This document shows, piece by piece, positions 33,943 to 46,471 of a stretch of DNA of 46,471 bases; position 1 is the stretch's first letter; each line of letters begins with the position of its first letter. The DNA lies in NCBI GenBank assembly GCA_904373265.1, contig CAJFEE010000021.1, positions 1 to 46,471 on the forward strand, read 5' to 3'. The stretch is from Candidatus Harrysmithiimonas galli. Lineage in GTDB: Bacteria; Bacillota; Bacilli; CAJFEE01. The translations under genes were made by a program, and so were the position numbers. The notes beneath the pieces were generated by a model that was not told where the DNA came from, made no database searches, and saw only the letters and a list, made by a program, of their open reading frames with translations.

Positions 33943-34524
33943 ATGGATATGCAAAGTTGGATTGTGGAATTAACTGATTTATATCAAAGTTTTGGTATAG
34001 TATTTGCTGTATTAATTTGTTTTTTGGAAGCATTTTTCCCTGTTCTCCCTTTGTCGGCTTTTATTGTTGCCAATTCGGCGGCATTTGGTTTTATCAATGG
34101 TTTCCTTTTGTCAGCAACGGGCTCTATATTGGGTACATGGCTGTTATATGGTTTGTTTCGTTTTTTTGGGAATCGAAGTTTTTTCAAAAAATGGACAACG
34201 CATGAAAAGGTGTTTACATATAGAATATGGATGGAAAAGCATGGGCTGATTCTGATTACTTTGTTTATGTTTTTTCCAGTTTTTCCCAATTCAATTATTA
34301 CCATTGTTGCAGGGGTGACTGGTTTGAATTTTAAACGTTTTGCACTTGCCTCCGCTGTTGGTATCAGCGCTTTGACTTTATTGTTTAGTGCAGTCGGTTT
34401 TGATTTGACAAAATTTATCACATCTCCAATTTTACTTCTTGTTGTTTTTGCAGTTTTGAGTTTGATTTATTTGCTTTCAATCTATTTGAAGAAGAAATTG
34501 CATAAACGAGAAGTCTCATTATAA
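33943..34524 (+). CDS. TVP38/TMEM64 (VTT-domain) membrane protein
   Basis: A 193-residue membrane protein. The VTT-type signature is visible: the re-entrant region FLEAFFPVLPLSAFIVANSA, AAFGFINGFLLSATGSILGT with the Gly-rich helix, and the second re-entrant FMFFPVFPNSIITIVAGVTG. Four to six membrane segments are likely, with a basic cytoplasmic tail (YLKKKLHKREVSL). GAGGTG lies six bases before ATG 33943, so I reject the longer frame from 33781. Bacterial members are linked to lipid scrambling or undecaprenyl-phosphate transport; a specific substrate cannot be given. Confidence 0.8.
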   Translation: MDMQSWIVELTDLYQSFGIVFAVLICFLEAFFPVLPLSAFIVANSAAFGFINGFLLSATGSILGTWLLYGLFRFFGNRSFFKKWTTHEKVFTYRIWMEKHGLILITLFMFFPVFPNSIITIVAGVTGLNFKRFALASAVGISALTLLFSAVGFDLTKFITSPILLLVVFAVLSLIYLLSIYLKKKLHKREVSL

Positions 34525-34547
34525 TAAAAATAAATGAATAAAATATT

Positions 34548-34586
34548 TTGCTGTGCATAACATTTTGGTGTTTCACAGCTTTTTTT
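34548..34586 (+). terminator. Terminator of the TVP38-like gene
   Basis: GCTGTG pairs with CACAGC over an 18-base loop, then seven T. Confidence 0.55.
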
Positions 34587-34734
34587 ATGTGGAAAATAAG
34601 ATTTCAAGTTTTATCAAATCAATGGTTTTTTCATAAAAATAAACAAAAAATTTTTATTTTTTTGATATAAACCGGTTTTTCTTTTTATATTTATCAATTT
34701 ACACAAATGTGTCAAATATTTGTCGAGAATGGCA

Positions 34735-34763
34735 TTGACGGCGTTCGGTGGTTATTGTATTCT
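34735..34763 (+). promoter_or_regulatory. Promoter of the atp operon
   Basis: TTGACG (34735-34740), 17 bases, TATTCT (34758-34763). The predicted leader is about 100 bases. Confidence 0.7.
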
Positions 34764-34870
34764 TTAAATTGTGCCATAATAAAACGCCTTTTAGATTTGA
34801 GCGAAACAGCAGTATCGTTTATCATGAATCAATTGCTTTTGTAGAATAATATAAAGAGGGAAAAGAACAG

Positions 34871-35110
34871 ATGAAACCGAAAAAACACTCTGAAGGGTTA
34901 TCCGCAATGATTCTGGTATCTATGATTTCTGGGGAGTTGGCTGGTAGTATTTTATTCGGTGTGTTTTGTGGAAATTTGCTCGATGAATTATTGAAAGTGG
35001 AGCCTATATTTCTTGTTTTAGGCATACTAAGTGGTCTTGTTTTAGGTGTGTATTCTGTTAAGACGACATTAGATTGGTTTTATAATCAGGAGAATCGAAA
35101 GAATGAATGA
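34871..35110 (+). CDS. atpZ: AtpZ-type small membrane protein of the ATP synthase operon
   Basis: A 79-residue protein with two membrane segments (ELAGSILFGVFCGNLLDELL and PIFLVLGILSGLVLGVYSVK) and a charged C-terminus. This is the AtpI/AtpZ small family, thought to help Mg2+/Ca2+ supply or c-ring assembly. In Bacillus-type operons atpZ precedes atpI when present. It overlaps atpI by eight bases. AGAGGGAAAAG lies upstream of ATG 34871. Confidence 0.8.
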   Translation: MKPKKHSEGLSAMILVSMISGELAGSILFGVFCGNLLDELLKVEPIFLVLGILSGLVLGVYSVKTTLDWFYNQENRKNE

Positions 35111-35483
35111 ACTTCAAATTCGAATAAAAAGATTAAGAAAAGTGATGCTTATTTTGGTGATATTGGATTTTTCTGGCTACTTTTTAACAGAGTATCAGGC
35201 AGTATTTGCCGGTCTTCTTTTCGGGATGGCATTTGGCTACTTGAATATCGGATTTATGGCGAGAAGAGTGAATCAAGTTGCACAAGAAGCTTTGTTGTAT
35301 GAAGAAGGAAAAAATTTTCGCATGCCATCAAGCAAGCCGTTTTTTCGTTTGGCATTGGCAGCAATTGTTATAGCGGTTGCATTTTTACAGGGAACAGAAA
35401 TCAATGTGATTGCACTGATTATCGGATTGATGACACATGTCGTTGTCATAATCATAGATGTTTTATTGTTTCAAACCAATTGA
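35103..35483 (+). CDS. atpI: ATP synthase protein I
   Basis: A 126-residue membrane protein with four hydrophobic segments (e.g. VMLILVILDFSGYFLTEYQA, LALAAIVIAVAFLQG, VIALIIGLMTHVVVIIIDVL). The size and place before atpB fit AtpI, an assembly helper for the c-ring in several bacteria. It overlaps atpZ and ends 27 bases before the atpB start. Confidence 0.85.
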   Translation: MNELQIRIKRLRKVMLILVILDFSGYFLTEYQAVFAGLLFGMAFGYLNIGFMARRVNQVAQEALLYEEGKNFRMPSSKPFFRLALAAIVIAVAFLQGTEINVIALIIGLMTHVVVIIIDVLLFQTN

Positions 35484-35489
35484 TAATGA

Positions 35490-36224
<735 letters not shown>

Positions 36225-36240
36225 GCATTATAAAAATTAA

Positions 36241-36492
<252 letters not shown>

Positions 36493-36499
36493 TGAAACG

Positions 36500-36567
36500 A
36501 TTGACATATAACAGGTAATGGATGCATTTCAGATTTTGTTATGCATCCATTGTCCATGCTTGTCAAT
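36500..36567 (+). promoter_or_regulatory. Nested stem-loop between atpE and atpF
   Basis: Outer arms ATTGACA (36500-36506) and TGTCAAT (36561-36567) and inner arms AATGGATGCAT (36517-36527) and ATGCATCCATT (36541-36551) are all perfectly complementary. No T-run follows, so it is not a terminator. It fills part of a 187-base gap, the longest in the operon. Confidence 0.7.
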
Positions 36568-36679
36568 CAAAAAACTACCTGCTTACTTGGAGTTTGAAAC
36601 GAACGCTTGGAAATGTATGATATATTTTTGAAAATGTATCCCTCTTTGATTAGAGAGACTTGAAGGGAGGAACTCTTGT

Positions 36680-37216
36680 ATGTTCAATGCAAATTTGTTC
36701 ATCCTGGGAGCGGCAGGCGCAGCAGGAGGCGTAGAATTTGGAACCATCCTTTTTCAATTGGTTATTTTCTTGGTTCTTTTATTCCTATTGAAAAAATATG
36801 CCTTTGGCCCAGTTATGAATATTTTAAAAGAGCGTGAGGAACATATCGCTGCAGAGCTAGATGCGGCTGAACAAAGCAATCAGGAGGCACGTGCACTATT
36901 AGAGGAGCAAAAGAAAGCAACCAAAGAGGCACATGCACAAATCCAGGAAATGCTTGAATCAGCGAAAAAACGTTCGGATGCACAAGCTGAGGAAATTGTT
37001 TTAACTGCGAAAAAAGAAGCACAGGCATTGAAGGATATGGCAGCAGCCGATATCGAACGCGAAAAGGAAAAAGCTGTCGAAGCGATTCAGGAGCAAATTG
37101 CGAAGTTCTCTGTTGAAATCGCAGCAAAAATTATGAAAAAAGAATTAAATGAAGCAGACCAAAAAGCTTTGGTGAAAAGTTTTATAAATGATATGCAAAA
37201 GGCAGGCGATCAGTAA
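36680..37216 (+). CDS. atpF: ATP synthase Fo subunit b
   Basis: A 178-residue stator subunit. One N-terminal membrane helix (TILFQLVIFLVLLFLLKKYA, about 22-41) is followed by a long charged coiled coil (EREEHIAAELDAAEQSNQEA onward) that reaches F1. GGGAGG lies nine bases before ATG 36680. The TAA overlaps the atpH ATG by one base. Confidence 0.95.
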   Translation: MFNANLFILGAAGAAGGVEFGTILFQLVIFLVLLFLLKKYAFGPVMNILKEREEHIAAELDAAEQSNQEARALLEEQKKATKEAHAQIQEMLESAKKRSDAQAEEIVLTAKKEAQALKDMAAADIEREKEKAVEAIQEQIAKFSVEIAAKIMKKELNEADQKALVKSFINDMQKAGDQ

Positions 37217-37761
37217 TGAATCATACAATTGTTGCACGCCGTTATGCCAGAGCCATTTATGATTTGGCAAAAGAAAAAAATGAACAGGCTGTAGTGGATG
37301 AACAGCTTCGATTTGTTTCTGAAGTTTTGTACTCAGATAATAAAATTATGAAAGTGATGGAGCATCCGAAAGTGTTAAAAGAAAAGAAAAAAGCCATCCT
37401 TTCTGAAATTGTAAAAGAGACCCCTGGTATGGTTTCAAATTTGCTTTATTTATTGGCAGAAAAAGGTCGTTTAAATATTTTTTCTGATTTAGCAAAACAA
37501 TACGCAAAATTAAAAAATGAAGAAGAAGGGATAATGGAAGCAACTGCATATACAGCGGTGCCATTATCTGAACAAGAAATTGCAGAGTTGAATAAAGTTT
37601 TTGCACCTCAATCTGGCAAAAAATCTTTACGCATTACATCTGTTGTAGATCCTGCAATTTTAGGAGGCGTCAAGCTTCAAATAGGAAATGTGATTTATGA
37701 CGGTACGTTACAATCTCAACTGCAAAAGCTGGAGCGCCGTCTAATCATGAATAGAATGTAG
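37216..37761 (+). CDS. atpH: ATP synthase F1 subunit delta
   Basis: A 181-residue delta subunit that joins the peripheral stalk to the top of F1. It starts MNHTIVARRYARAIYDLAKE. The C-terminal signature is VVDPAILGGVKLQIGNVIYD, then a helix with LQSQLQKLERRL. It is coupled to atpF by a TAATG overlap. Confidence 0.95.
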   Translation: MNHTIVARRYARAIYDLAKEKNEQAVVDEQLRFVSEVLYSDNKIMKVMEHPKVLKEKKKAILSEIVKETPGMVSNLLYLLAEKGRLNIFSDLAKQYAKLKNEEEGIMEATAYTAVPLSEQEIAELNKVFAPQSGKKSLRITSVVDPAILGGVKLQIGNVIYDGTLQSQLQKLERRLIMNRM

Positions 37762-39285
<1,524 letters not shown>

Positions 39286-39327
39286 TCCCAGCCCGTATTG
39301 TGAAAAAACGAAACAAAAAGGTGGTGA

Positions 39328-40200
<873 letters not shown>

Positions 40201-40278
40201 AACAGACTGTATAGGATGTTTTTACTTCTGTTATAGTTCCTTCTTTGCGATGAAAATAAAGTTCAAATGAAACTCTAA

Positions 40279-41706
<1,428 letters not shown>

Positions 41707-41725
41707 AATTTAGGAGGAAAGTGAA

Positions 41726-42121
41726 ATGAAGACCATTCATGTATCCATTGTGACACCCAGTGGTTCTATTTTTGAAGCAGATGCTGATCATGTAAATACA
41801 AGAACGACAGCCGGGGAAATTGGGATTTATCCAGAACATATTCCGCTAATTGCGCCACTTGAAATTACTATGGTTGAAGTTTCAACTGCTTCAGGTATAG
41901 AAAGACTTGCTGTAAATAGTGGTTTTTTAGAAGTTCAACCAGATTCAGTAACCATTATTTCGCAAGCTGCAGAGAAAGCTGAGAGCATTGATTTGGCACG
42001 TGCACAAGCTGCAAAAAGACGTGCGGAAGAACGATTGACGCAAAAGGATGTGGATGTCGAACGCGCTGAATTGGCGTTGCAGCGTGCTTTGAACCGTATC
42101 CATGTGTACCAAATTCAATAA
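41726..42121 (+). CDS. atpC: ATP synthase F1 subunit epsilon
   Basis: A 131-residue epsilon subunit. The N-terminal beta-sandwich starts MKTIHVSIVTPSGSIFEADA and has GEIGIYPEHIPLIAPL. The C-terminal helical hairpin (SIDLARAQAAKRRAEERLTQ, then RAELALQRALNRIHVYQ) can inhibit ATP hydrolysis in related enzymes. AGGAGGAAA precedes ATG 41726. Last gene of the operon. Confidence 0.96.
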   Translation: MKTIHVSIVTPSGSIFEADADHVNTRTTAGEIGIYPEHIPLIAPLEITMVEVSTASGIERLAVNSGFLEVQPDSVTIISQAAEKAESIDLARAQAAKRRAEERLTQKDVDVERAELALQRALNRIHVYQIQ

Positions 42122-42127
42122 TTGAAT

Positions 42128-42174
42128 AAAAAGCAATTTTATCCAAGAAGTGATTTGGATAAAGTTGCTTTTTT
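42128..42174 (+). terminator. Terminator of the atp operon
   Basis: AAAAGCAATTTTATCCAA pairs with TTGGATAAAGTTGCTTTT around an 8-base loop (one mismatch), then more T. Confidence 0.88.
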
Positions 42175-42419
42175 AGGTTTAGAAGCAAAATCGTATAAAA
42201 TCGGAGGTCTGTTTGAATCATTGATTTTGGATTTTTTTACAAAATAAAGCATAAAATTTCATTTGTTTGAGTACCGAAAAGGAATAAATGATTGGAATGG
42301 GTTTTTATTTTATTTATTATATTGATGAGAAAATTATTTTTATTTTTTATTAATATTTTATTTTAAATGATTATAAAAGGATGTTTATTACATTCAAATG
42401 AATGAGGAGGAGATGCAAA
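42175..42419. other. AT-rich spacer after the atp operon
   Basis: No gene seen. Confidence 0.5.
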
Positions 42420-42732
42420 TTGGAAAAATATCCCAATTATTTTTCCGTTTGTAAGAAAATAAATTTTGAATTTGAATGATCAAGAGAAGTTTTTTCAATT
42501 AAAGTGGTTTGCAGATGGGTTTTGTTTCAAGTGCCATATATTTTGTGCGATTCCCTACTCCATGCTGAATTTCGGTGTTTGGAATGGTTAAATTTCCATT
42601 GATATATATAATGATTCATATAAAGCTTTGGATTCTTTAGCTGGAAAGAAAAAGGAAGTGTATCTTTTACAGATTAGAAAAGGCTATACATATACCCATT
42701 CTTATGATGTAAAAGGAAAGGAAAGAAAATGA
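42420..42732 (+). pseudogene. Degenerate gene upstream of ybaK
   Basis: GAGGAGGAG (42404-42412) lies seven bases before TTG 42420, which starts MEKYPNYFSVCKKINFEFE and stops. Further pieces in shifted frames are DQEKFFQLKWFADGFCFKCH and, at the end, DSYKALDSLAGKKKEVYLLQ, then IRKGYTYTHSYDVKGKERK with a TGA that overlaps the ybaK ATG by four bases. A good ribosome-binding site at one end and a coupled stop at the other suggest a former gene. The W-(A/P)DGF-C-KC piece faintly recalls the zinc ribbon of IS1595-type transposases, but this is weak. Confidence 0.35.
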
Positions 42733-43163
42733 TTGTATACAAAAATCTTAAAGAAAAAAGATGGGGAAAGCAAAGAAAATATGAACACTCAGTTTTACGT
42801 GATATCCATTTAAAGGATATTCGAAAATCAGCTCGAAATATTTTGATACATCCTAATATATTTTTTCATACAGAATTTGAATTATTGGAAAGAATTGTTT
42901 TAGACCATGCCATAGAAGCTTATTTATATGGTGCTTCATTTGGAAAGTGGGGATATCTTGGAGAAGATTTTTTAACCATACAAAAGAGAATGAACGGAAA
43001 AGATAAATTTTTTGTGCAGACTTGCTTCAGTGATTTATCAGACAGACAGGTGAATCTGGACTCAAAAAAGCTTTATGCATGTGTAGAAGATTTTATTTTA
43101 AAATGGATTCGCTTAGGATTTCAAAACGGTACACGAAAATATAAGCTGCGTTTGATACGATAG
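42729..43163 (+). CDS. ybaK: YbaK-like protein (DUF2521 family)
   Basis: A 144-residue soluble protein of unknown function. The middle motif AIEAYLYGASFGKWGYLGED and the C-terminal FQNGTRKYKLRLIR, preceded by ACVEDFILKWIRLGF, match what I recall of Bacillus YbaK (IE-YL-GA-(4)-GY-GE and RRYKLRLH). The next two genes are cwlD and a salA-type ATPase, exactly the Bacillus ybaK-cwlD-ybaL order. AAAGGAAAG precedes ATG 42729. Confidence 0.8.
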   Translation: MIVYKNLKEKRWGKQRKYEHSVLRDIHLKDIRKSARNILIHPNIFFHTEFELLERIVLDHAIEAYLYGASFGKWGYLGEDFLTIQKRMNGKDKFFVQTCFSDLSDRQVNLDSKKLYACVEDFILKWIRLGFQNGTRKYKLRLIR

Positions 43164-43232
43164 CAATCATATTGTAGATTTGAACTTCATACGTATAGAT
43201 ATAAATGAGGACAGATCGTTTGGGGGCAAAGT

Positions 43233-43931
43233 ATGAAAAAATATAAGAAATATTTAATGATATTTTTGGGCTTGGTTTGTGTTTTTTTATTTTTGGGTCA
43301 TAAAGATCAATTGAAAGAATCCATTCAATCATGGGGATTGCCGTTGATACATACAACTGTTGTCCTGGATCCTGGACATGGTGGACCAGATGGTGGTGCA
43401 ATCCGTGGAGATTTGATGGAGAAGGATATGACATTGGCCATTTCTTTAAAAGTTCGGGATTATTTATCCGAACAAGGTGTAATGGTTGTAATGACACGTG
43501 AAACAGATCGTGATTTAGCTGCCAAAGGAACAGAAGGGCTTAGTAAAAGAAAGACAGAAGATTTGCATAAACGTTTGGAAATTATTAATGGAAGCCAGGC
43601 TGATTTATTTGTCAGTATTCATTTAAATGCATTGAACGAGACACAGTATCGGGGGGCGCAAACCTTTTATAATATGCAAAATAAGGAAAGTGAACAATTT
43701 GCAAAACAGATGCAAGCTTCATTTCAAAAAAATTTGGCCAATACAGAACGTGAGGCTCGACCCATTCAAAATGTTTATTTGATTAAAAATGCTAAGGTAC
43801 CTGGTGCACTGGCAGAAGTTGGATTTTTGTCTAATGAAAGTGAGCGTGCGCTACTAGCAGATCCAAGTTATCAGGAAAAAATTGCTTTATCCATTTGTGA
43901 AGCAATTGCTCTCTATCTGCAAAAACCATAA
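43233..43931 (+). CDS. cwlD: Spore-cortex N-acetylmuramoyl-L-alanine amidase CwlD
   Basis: A 232-residue amidase_3 enzyme that helps make muramic-delta-lactam in the spore cortex, together with the deacetylase PdaA. A short N-terminal membrane anchor (YLMIFLGLVCVFLFLG) precedes the domain. Zinc ligands and catalytic residues are visible: H in VVLDPGHGGPDGGA, E in MEKDMTL, H in LFVSIHLNALNE, and E in GALAEVGFLSNESE. GGGGGCAA lies before ATG 43233. The gene is 69 bases after ybaK and probably in the same operon. Confidence 0.92.
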   Translation: MKKYKKYLMIFLGLVCVFLFLGHKDQLKESIQSWGLPLIHTTVVLDPGHGGPDGGAIRGDLMEKDMTLAISLKVRDYLSEQGVMVVMTRETDRDLAAKGTEGLSKRKTEDLHKRLEIINGSQADLFVSIHLNALNETQYRGAQTFYNMQNKESEQFAKQMQASFQKNLANTEREARPIQNVYLIKNAKVPGALAEVGFLSNESERALLADPSYQEKIALSICEAIALYLQKP

Positions 43932-44263
43932 AAATCACATGCTGGCAGCTCCAGTTGAAGATATCGAACAAATGAGATTTTGATTGATTTTTGCCAAACG
44001 TTTCGCAAAAGGTTCAATCAAATAGAAAGGCCGTTATGGAGGATTTCATGTATTATTTCAGGTGTTTTTAGTGATTGAAATTTATAGATAAATAAGATTT
44101 TTACAAACTGGAAAAAGGAAAGCTGGTAATCGGAGGAAAAATAACTTTATGAAATACAAAGAATATATACTTTGGTATACATGGAAAAAAAATTTTATCA
44201 TTTGATTGCTGGATATAACCTGTTATACTAATTACGGTAAAAATAAATTGGGAGGACCTGAAA
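43932..44263. other. Spacer between cwlD and salA
   Basis: No gene. It contains the salA promoter listed separately. Confidence 0.5.
44202..44229 (+). promoter_or_regulatory. Candidate promoter of the salA-type gene
   Basis: TTGATT (44202-44207), 16 bases, TATACT (44224-44229), with AATTGGGAGGACC further on before ATG 44264. Confidence 0.5.
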
Positions 44264-45307
44264 ATGATAACAGAGCAAGTGCTTCGTACACATATTGCCC
44301 AGGTTACTGATCCTTTATTGGGTGTAACTTTGGCAGAAACTGAGGGAATTTTGGAGATTCGTATTAACGAAGAAAAGAATCATGTCAGTTTAAAAATTGG
44401 GATCGCTGAAACAGGTGGTGGCGAGCAGTTACATATGCAAAATCAGATCGTTGAAATTGTGAAGGGTCTAGGTGCCAATACAGTTGGTTTGCGTTTTGAA
44501 AAGCTACCAGATGCAACCATTGCGAAATTTGTATCCGAACAGGAAAATCCAATGCAAAATGCAACGGTTATTGCGATTGCTTCTGGGAAAGGAGGGGTTG
44601 GAAAGTCAACAATAACAGCAAACCTGGCGGTTGTTCTGGCAAAAAAAGGAAAAAAAGTTGGATTAATTGATTGTGATATTTATGGCTTTAGTATTCCGGA
44701 TATGATGGGGATTGAGCAAGGACTAAGAGTGGAAAATGAAAAAATTATTCCGGCTGAACGTTTTGGTGTGAAAGTGATGTCTATGGGTTTTTTTGTTGAG
44801 GATAATTCTCCAATTATTTGGAGGGGACCGATGCTTGGAAAAGCCATCAGTCAATTTTTTGAAGATGTTGCATGGGGCGAATTGGATTATTTATTGCTTG
44901 ATTTGCCTCCAGGAACCGGTGATGTGCAACTGGATTTACATAAGATGCTGCCAGATTTTAAAGAAATTGTTGTAACAACGCCGCATCCAACAGCAGCTTT
45001 TGTTGCGACACGTGCAGCAACCTTGGCTTTAAAAACAGAACATGAACTTATTGGAGTTATTGAAAATATGTCTTATTATGTCAGCAAAGAAACTGGCGTA
45101 AAGGAATATATTTTCGGAAAAGGCGGCGGAGAGATTTTGGCAAAAGAGGTTGGAACAGAACTTCTTGCACAAATTCCATTGGAGCAGCCGATTTATGAAG
45201 TTCATTCTTTAGAAAAATCACAAGAATTTGCACCTTCTATTTATAAAGAAAACGATCCGAATCTTAAATATTTTGAACAAATTGCTGATAAAATCTTAGC
45301 ACATTAA
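44264..45307 (+). CDS. salA: Mrp/NBP35-family P-loop ATPase, SalA (YbaL) type
   Basis: A 347-residue cytoplasmic ATPase. An N-terminal MIP18-like region of ~90 residues (VTDPLLGVTLAETEGILEIR) leads to the deviant Walker A ASGKGGVGKSTITANL, then LIDCDIYGFSIPDMMG and LLLDLPPGTGDVQLDL. The CxxC iron-sulfur motif of true Mrp proteins is absent: the segment IENMSYYVSKETGVKEYIFG has no cysteine. This matches B. subtilis SalA, a regulator, rather than an Fe-S carrier. The neighbourhood (ybaK, cwlD) supports that. Regulatory targets cannot be inferred here. Confidence 0.88.
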   Translation: MITEQVLRTHIAQVTDPLLGVTLAETEGILEIRINEEKNHVSLKIGIAETGGGEQLHMQNQIVEIVKGLGANTVGLRFEKLPDATIAKFVSEQENPMQNATVIAIASGKGGVGKSTITANLAVVLAKKGKKVGLIDCDIYGFSIPDMMGIEQGLRVENEKIIPAERFGVKVMSMGFFVEDNSPIIWRGPMLGKAISQFFEDVAWGELDYLLLDLPPGTGDVQLDLHKMLPDFKEIVVTTPHPTAAFVATRAATLALKTEHELIGVIENMSYYVSKETGVKEYIFGKGGGEILAKEVGTELLAQIPLEQPIYEVHSLEKSQEFAPSIYKENDPNLKYFEQIADKILAH

Positions 45308-45317
45308 ACGATTATTG

Positions 45318-45371
45318 AAAAAACAATCCGTTTAAAGAAAGACAGAGTCTTTGTTTTAAACGGATTGTTTT
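45318..45371. terminator. Bidirectional terminator between salA and the PdaB-like gene
   Basis: AAAACAATCCGTTTAAA pairs perfectly with TTTAAACGGATTGTTTT (17 bp), with an inner AAAGA/TCTTT stem. A-rich and T-rich flanks serve both convergent genes. Confidence 0.88.
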
Positions 45372-45392
45372 ATGTTATGTTAGACGATTGTT

Positions 45393-46154
45393 TTATTGAA
45401 TTTCTTTGGTTTGAAAGTGCAGATCGGTGATTAAATCTGTAATGTTACTAAATATATAGCCGCGTTTTTTTAGCTCAGGCAACATTTTTTCCAAATCAGA
45501 AAGCAATTTTATATTTGGAACAACTGGCTCAAAAACGAGAACGTCTCCTGTTTTGAATTGTGTTTCCAATTGTCGAAGCTGTTCACTGACTTTTAATGTA
45601 TGTTGTTCAGGTGGTATTATACTCCAATGAATAAAAGTGAGTCCTGACTGTTTTGCGATATCTAAAGCATCTTCTGTATAGTCGCCGTTTGGAAGTCGCA
45701 GCCATTTGGGAGAAGCAATGTTGCATGCTTTTAAACTGTTTTTCGCTTTTTCAAATTCTTTTGCGAGCTGTAGGCGTGTAGATGTATCATATTTCTTATT
45801 TTTATCCCCTAAAATTCCGATTTCGTATCCCATTTTTGCAATTTTTTCTATAATTTTTGGAGATTTTTCAATCACATCATTGGTTATAAAGAAAGTTGCA
45901 TTTTCAATTTGTTTATCTTTTAAAAGTGTAAGAAGCGGTGTGATATTTCCTCCCTCCATTGTAATATTAAAAGTTAAAGCAATCCGTTGATCATTCAAGT
46001 TTCCATGATAAAAGATTTGATTGTTTGTAAAATTTTTAATAGCCAGGACGGATGGATTCTGAAATGTATACAAAATAAGTGCGCAAAAAAATGCACTAAT
46101 GAGAGGAAATAAAAATTTTTTCACTCTTTTTACTGAAAAAACATATAATTTCAT
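45393..46154 (-). CDS. PdaB-like polysaccharide-deacetylase-fold protein, active site degenerate
   Basis: A 253-residue protein with an N-terminal membrane anchor (FLFPLISAFFCALILYTFQN) and a NodB-type fold outside. The fold is recognisable: IALTFNITMEGGNITPLLTL, IENATFFITNDVIEKSP, KMGYEIGILGDKNKKYDTST, PKWLRLPNGDYTEDALDIAK, FIHWSIIPPEQ. Key residues are lost: the TFD(D/I) motif reads TFN, and the zinc motif (H-S/T-x3-4-H, expected at EIGSHGY...) reads EIGILGDKNKKY with no histidine. Deacetylase activity is therefore unlikely. Bacillus has pdaB close to cwlD and ybaL, so this is probably the diverged counterpart, in opposite orientation. Confidence 0.8.
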   Translation of the reverse strand: MKLYVFSVKRVKKFLFPLISAFFCALILYTFQNPSVLAIKNFTNNQIFYHGNLNDQRIALTFNITMEGGNITPLLTLLKDKQIENATFFITNDVIEKSPKIIEKIAKMGYEIGILGDKNKKYDTSTRLQLAKEFEKAKNSLKACNIASPKWLRLPNGDYTEDALDIAKQSGLTFIHWSIIPPEQHTLKVSEQLRQLETQFKTGDVLVFEPVVPNIKLLSDLEKMLPELKKRGYIFSNITDLITDLHFQTKEIQ

Positions 46155-46282
46155 TTTTTATTCAACCCTTTATATATGATTTATAACATATTCTATGGTA
46201 CAAGTTTATGTTTTATGTCTTTTACAGTTCTGTAAAGAAACGGTTGAAATGGTAACAGAACATCCATACTTGTTATGTATAA

Positions 46283-46307
46283 AAAACCACAGTCAGTTTG
46301 TGGTTTT
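46283..46307 (-). terminator. Terminator-like hairpin near the right edge
   Basis: AAAACCACA pairs with TGTGGTTTT (9 bp, 7-base loop). On the minus strand it is followed by six T, on the plus strand by four, so a minus-strand transcript from beyond the window may end here. Confidence 0.55.
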
Positions 46308-46348
46308 AAATTGATAAAAATATTTTTCGTATTTTTCCTTTTAACCCA

Positions 46349-46378
46349 TTGACAGATGTTTTCAAAGTATGCTATTTT
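46349..46378 (+). promoter_or_regulatory. Candidate promoter toward the right edge
   Basis: TTGACA (46349-46354), 18 bases, TATTTT (46373-46378). A second TTGACA at 46444-46449 runs off the window before its -10, so the two could be tandem promoters of a gene to the right. Confidence 0.45.
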
Positions 46379-46471
46379 TATTCAGCGCCAAAAATAAATC
46401 AGCTACTTGAAATTGAGTTTAAATTATTTTTTAAAAAAAGTTGTTGACATTTGTTTTTGAATCGTGTAAAG

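Overview
The window is AT-rich chromosomal DNA from a low-GC, endospore-forming Bacillota, most likely a member of Bacilli. The evidence is gene content: SpoIID, a SpoIIQ-type protein, SpoIIID, CwlD, a PdaB-like protein, and the Bacilli-type families YwzB (DUF1146), YwmB, YbaK (DUF2521) and SalA, plus an Mbl-type MreB and a complete F1Fo ATP synthase operon. Several genes start with TTG or GTG behind strong Shine-Dalgarno sequences (ywzB, murA, spoIIID, ywlE, upp, atpG). Genus cannot be fixed from the sequence alone.

Layout. 1-3616 is a decaying polymorphic-toxin/immunity array: the tail of an EndoU-type toxin, at least two further toxin tails, and three or more immunity genes, all broken by nonsense codons or by frameshifts (two at A7 runs). 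3617-4539 is empty. 4540-7819 is a LysR regulator followed by metE (cobalamin-independent methionine synthase). 9063-14005 is a conserved envelope/sporulation block: ywzB, ywmB, murA, spoIID and a SpoIIQ-like protein. 14079-19917 is an iron-responsive island: two divergent pairs of related, unrecognised ~200-aa cytoplasmic proteins around a Fur-box promoter, followed by a complete siderophore-type ABC importer. 20698-23330 carries spoIIID and mbl, with a candidate small RNA on the minus strand between them. 23445-29199 is a GNAT-like protein, ywlC (sua5, its start embedded in a DnaA-box cluster), mntP, ywlE, a chemotaxis-type transducer, rpiB and ywlG. Then come glyA and upp, a TVP38/VTT membrane protein, the atpZ-I-B-E-F-H-A-G-D-C operon (34871-42121), and ybaK-cwlD-salA with a convergent PdaB-like gene.

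How it fits together. As I recall the Bacillus subtilis map, the blocks ywlC...upp-atp and ywzB...mbl are adjacent there in the opposite order; here they are permuted, and the iron island separates the spoIIQ-like gene from spoIIID. The most novel-looking element is the iron island. Its two operons share a B-A gene order, a central Fur-type operator, and a matching 16-bp palindrome in each leader. The second most notable is the cluster of four perfect and several near-perfect DnaA boxes at ywlC. Long intergenic stretches (8004-8980, 11607-12200, 19918-20498, 21045-21930, 29404-30332, 32720-33942) hold no gene I can support.
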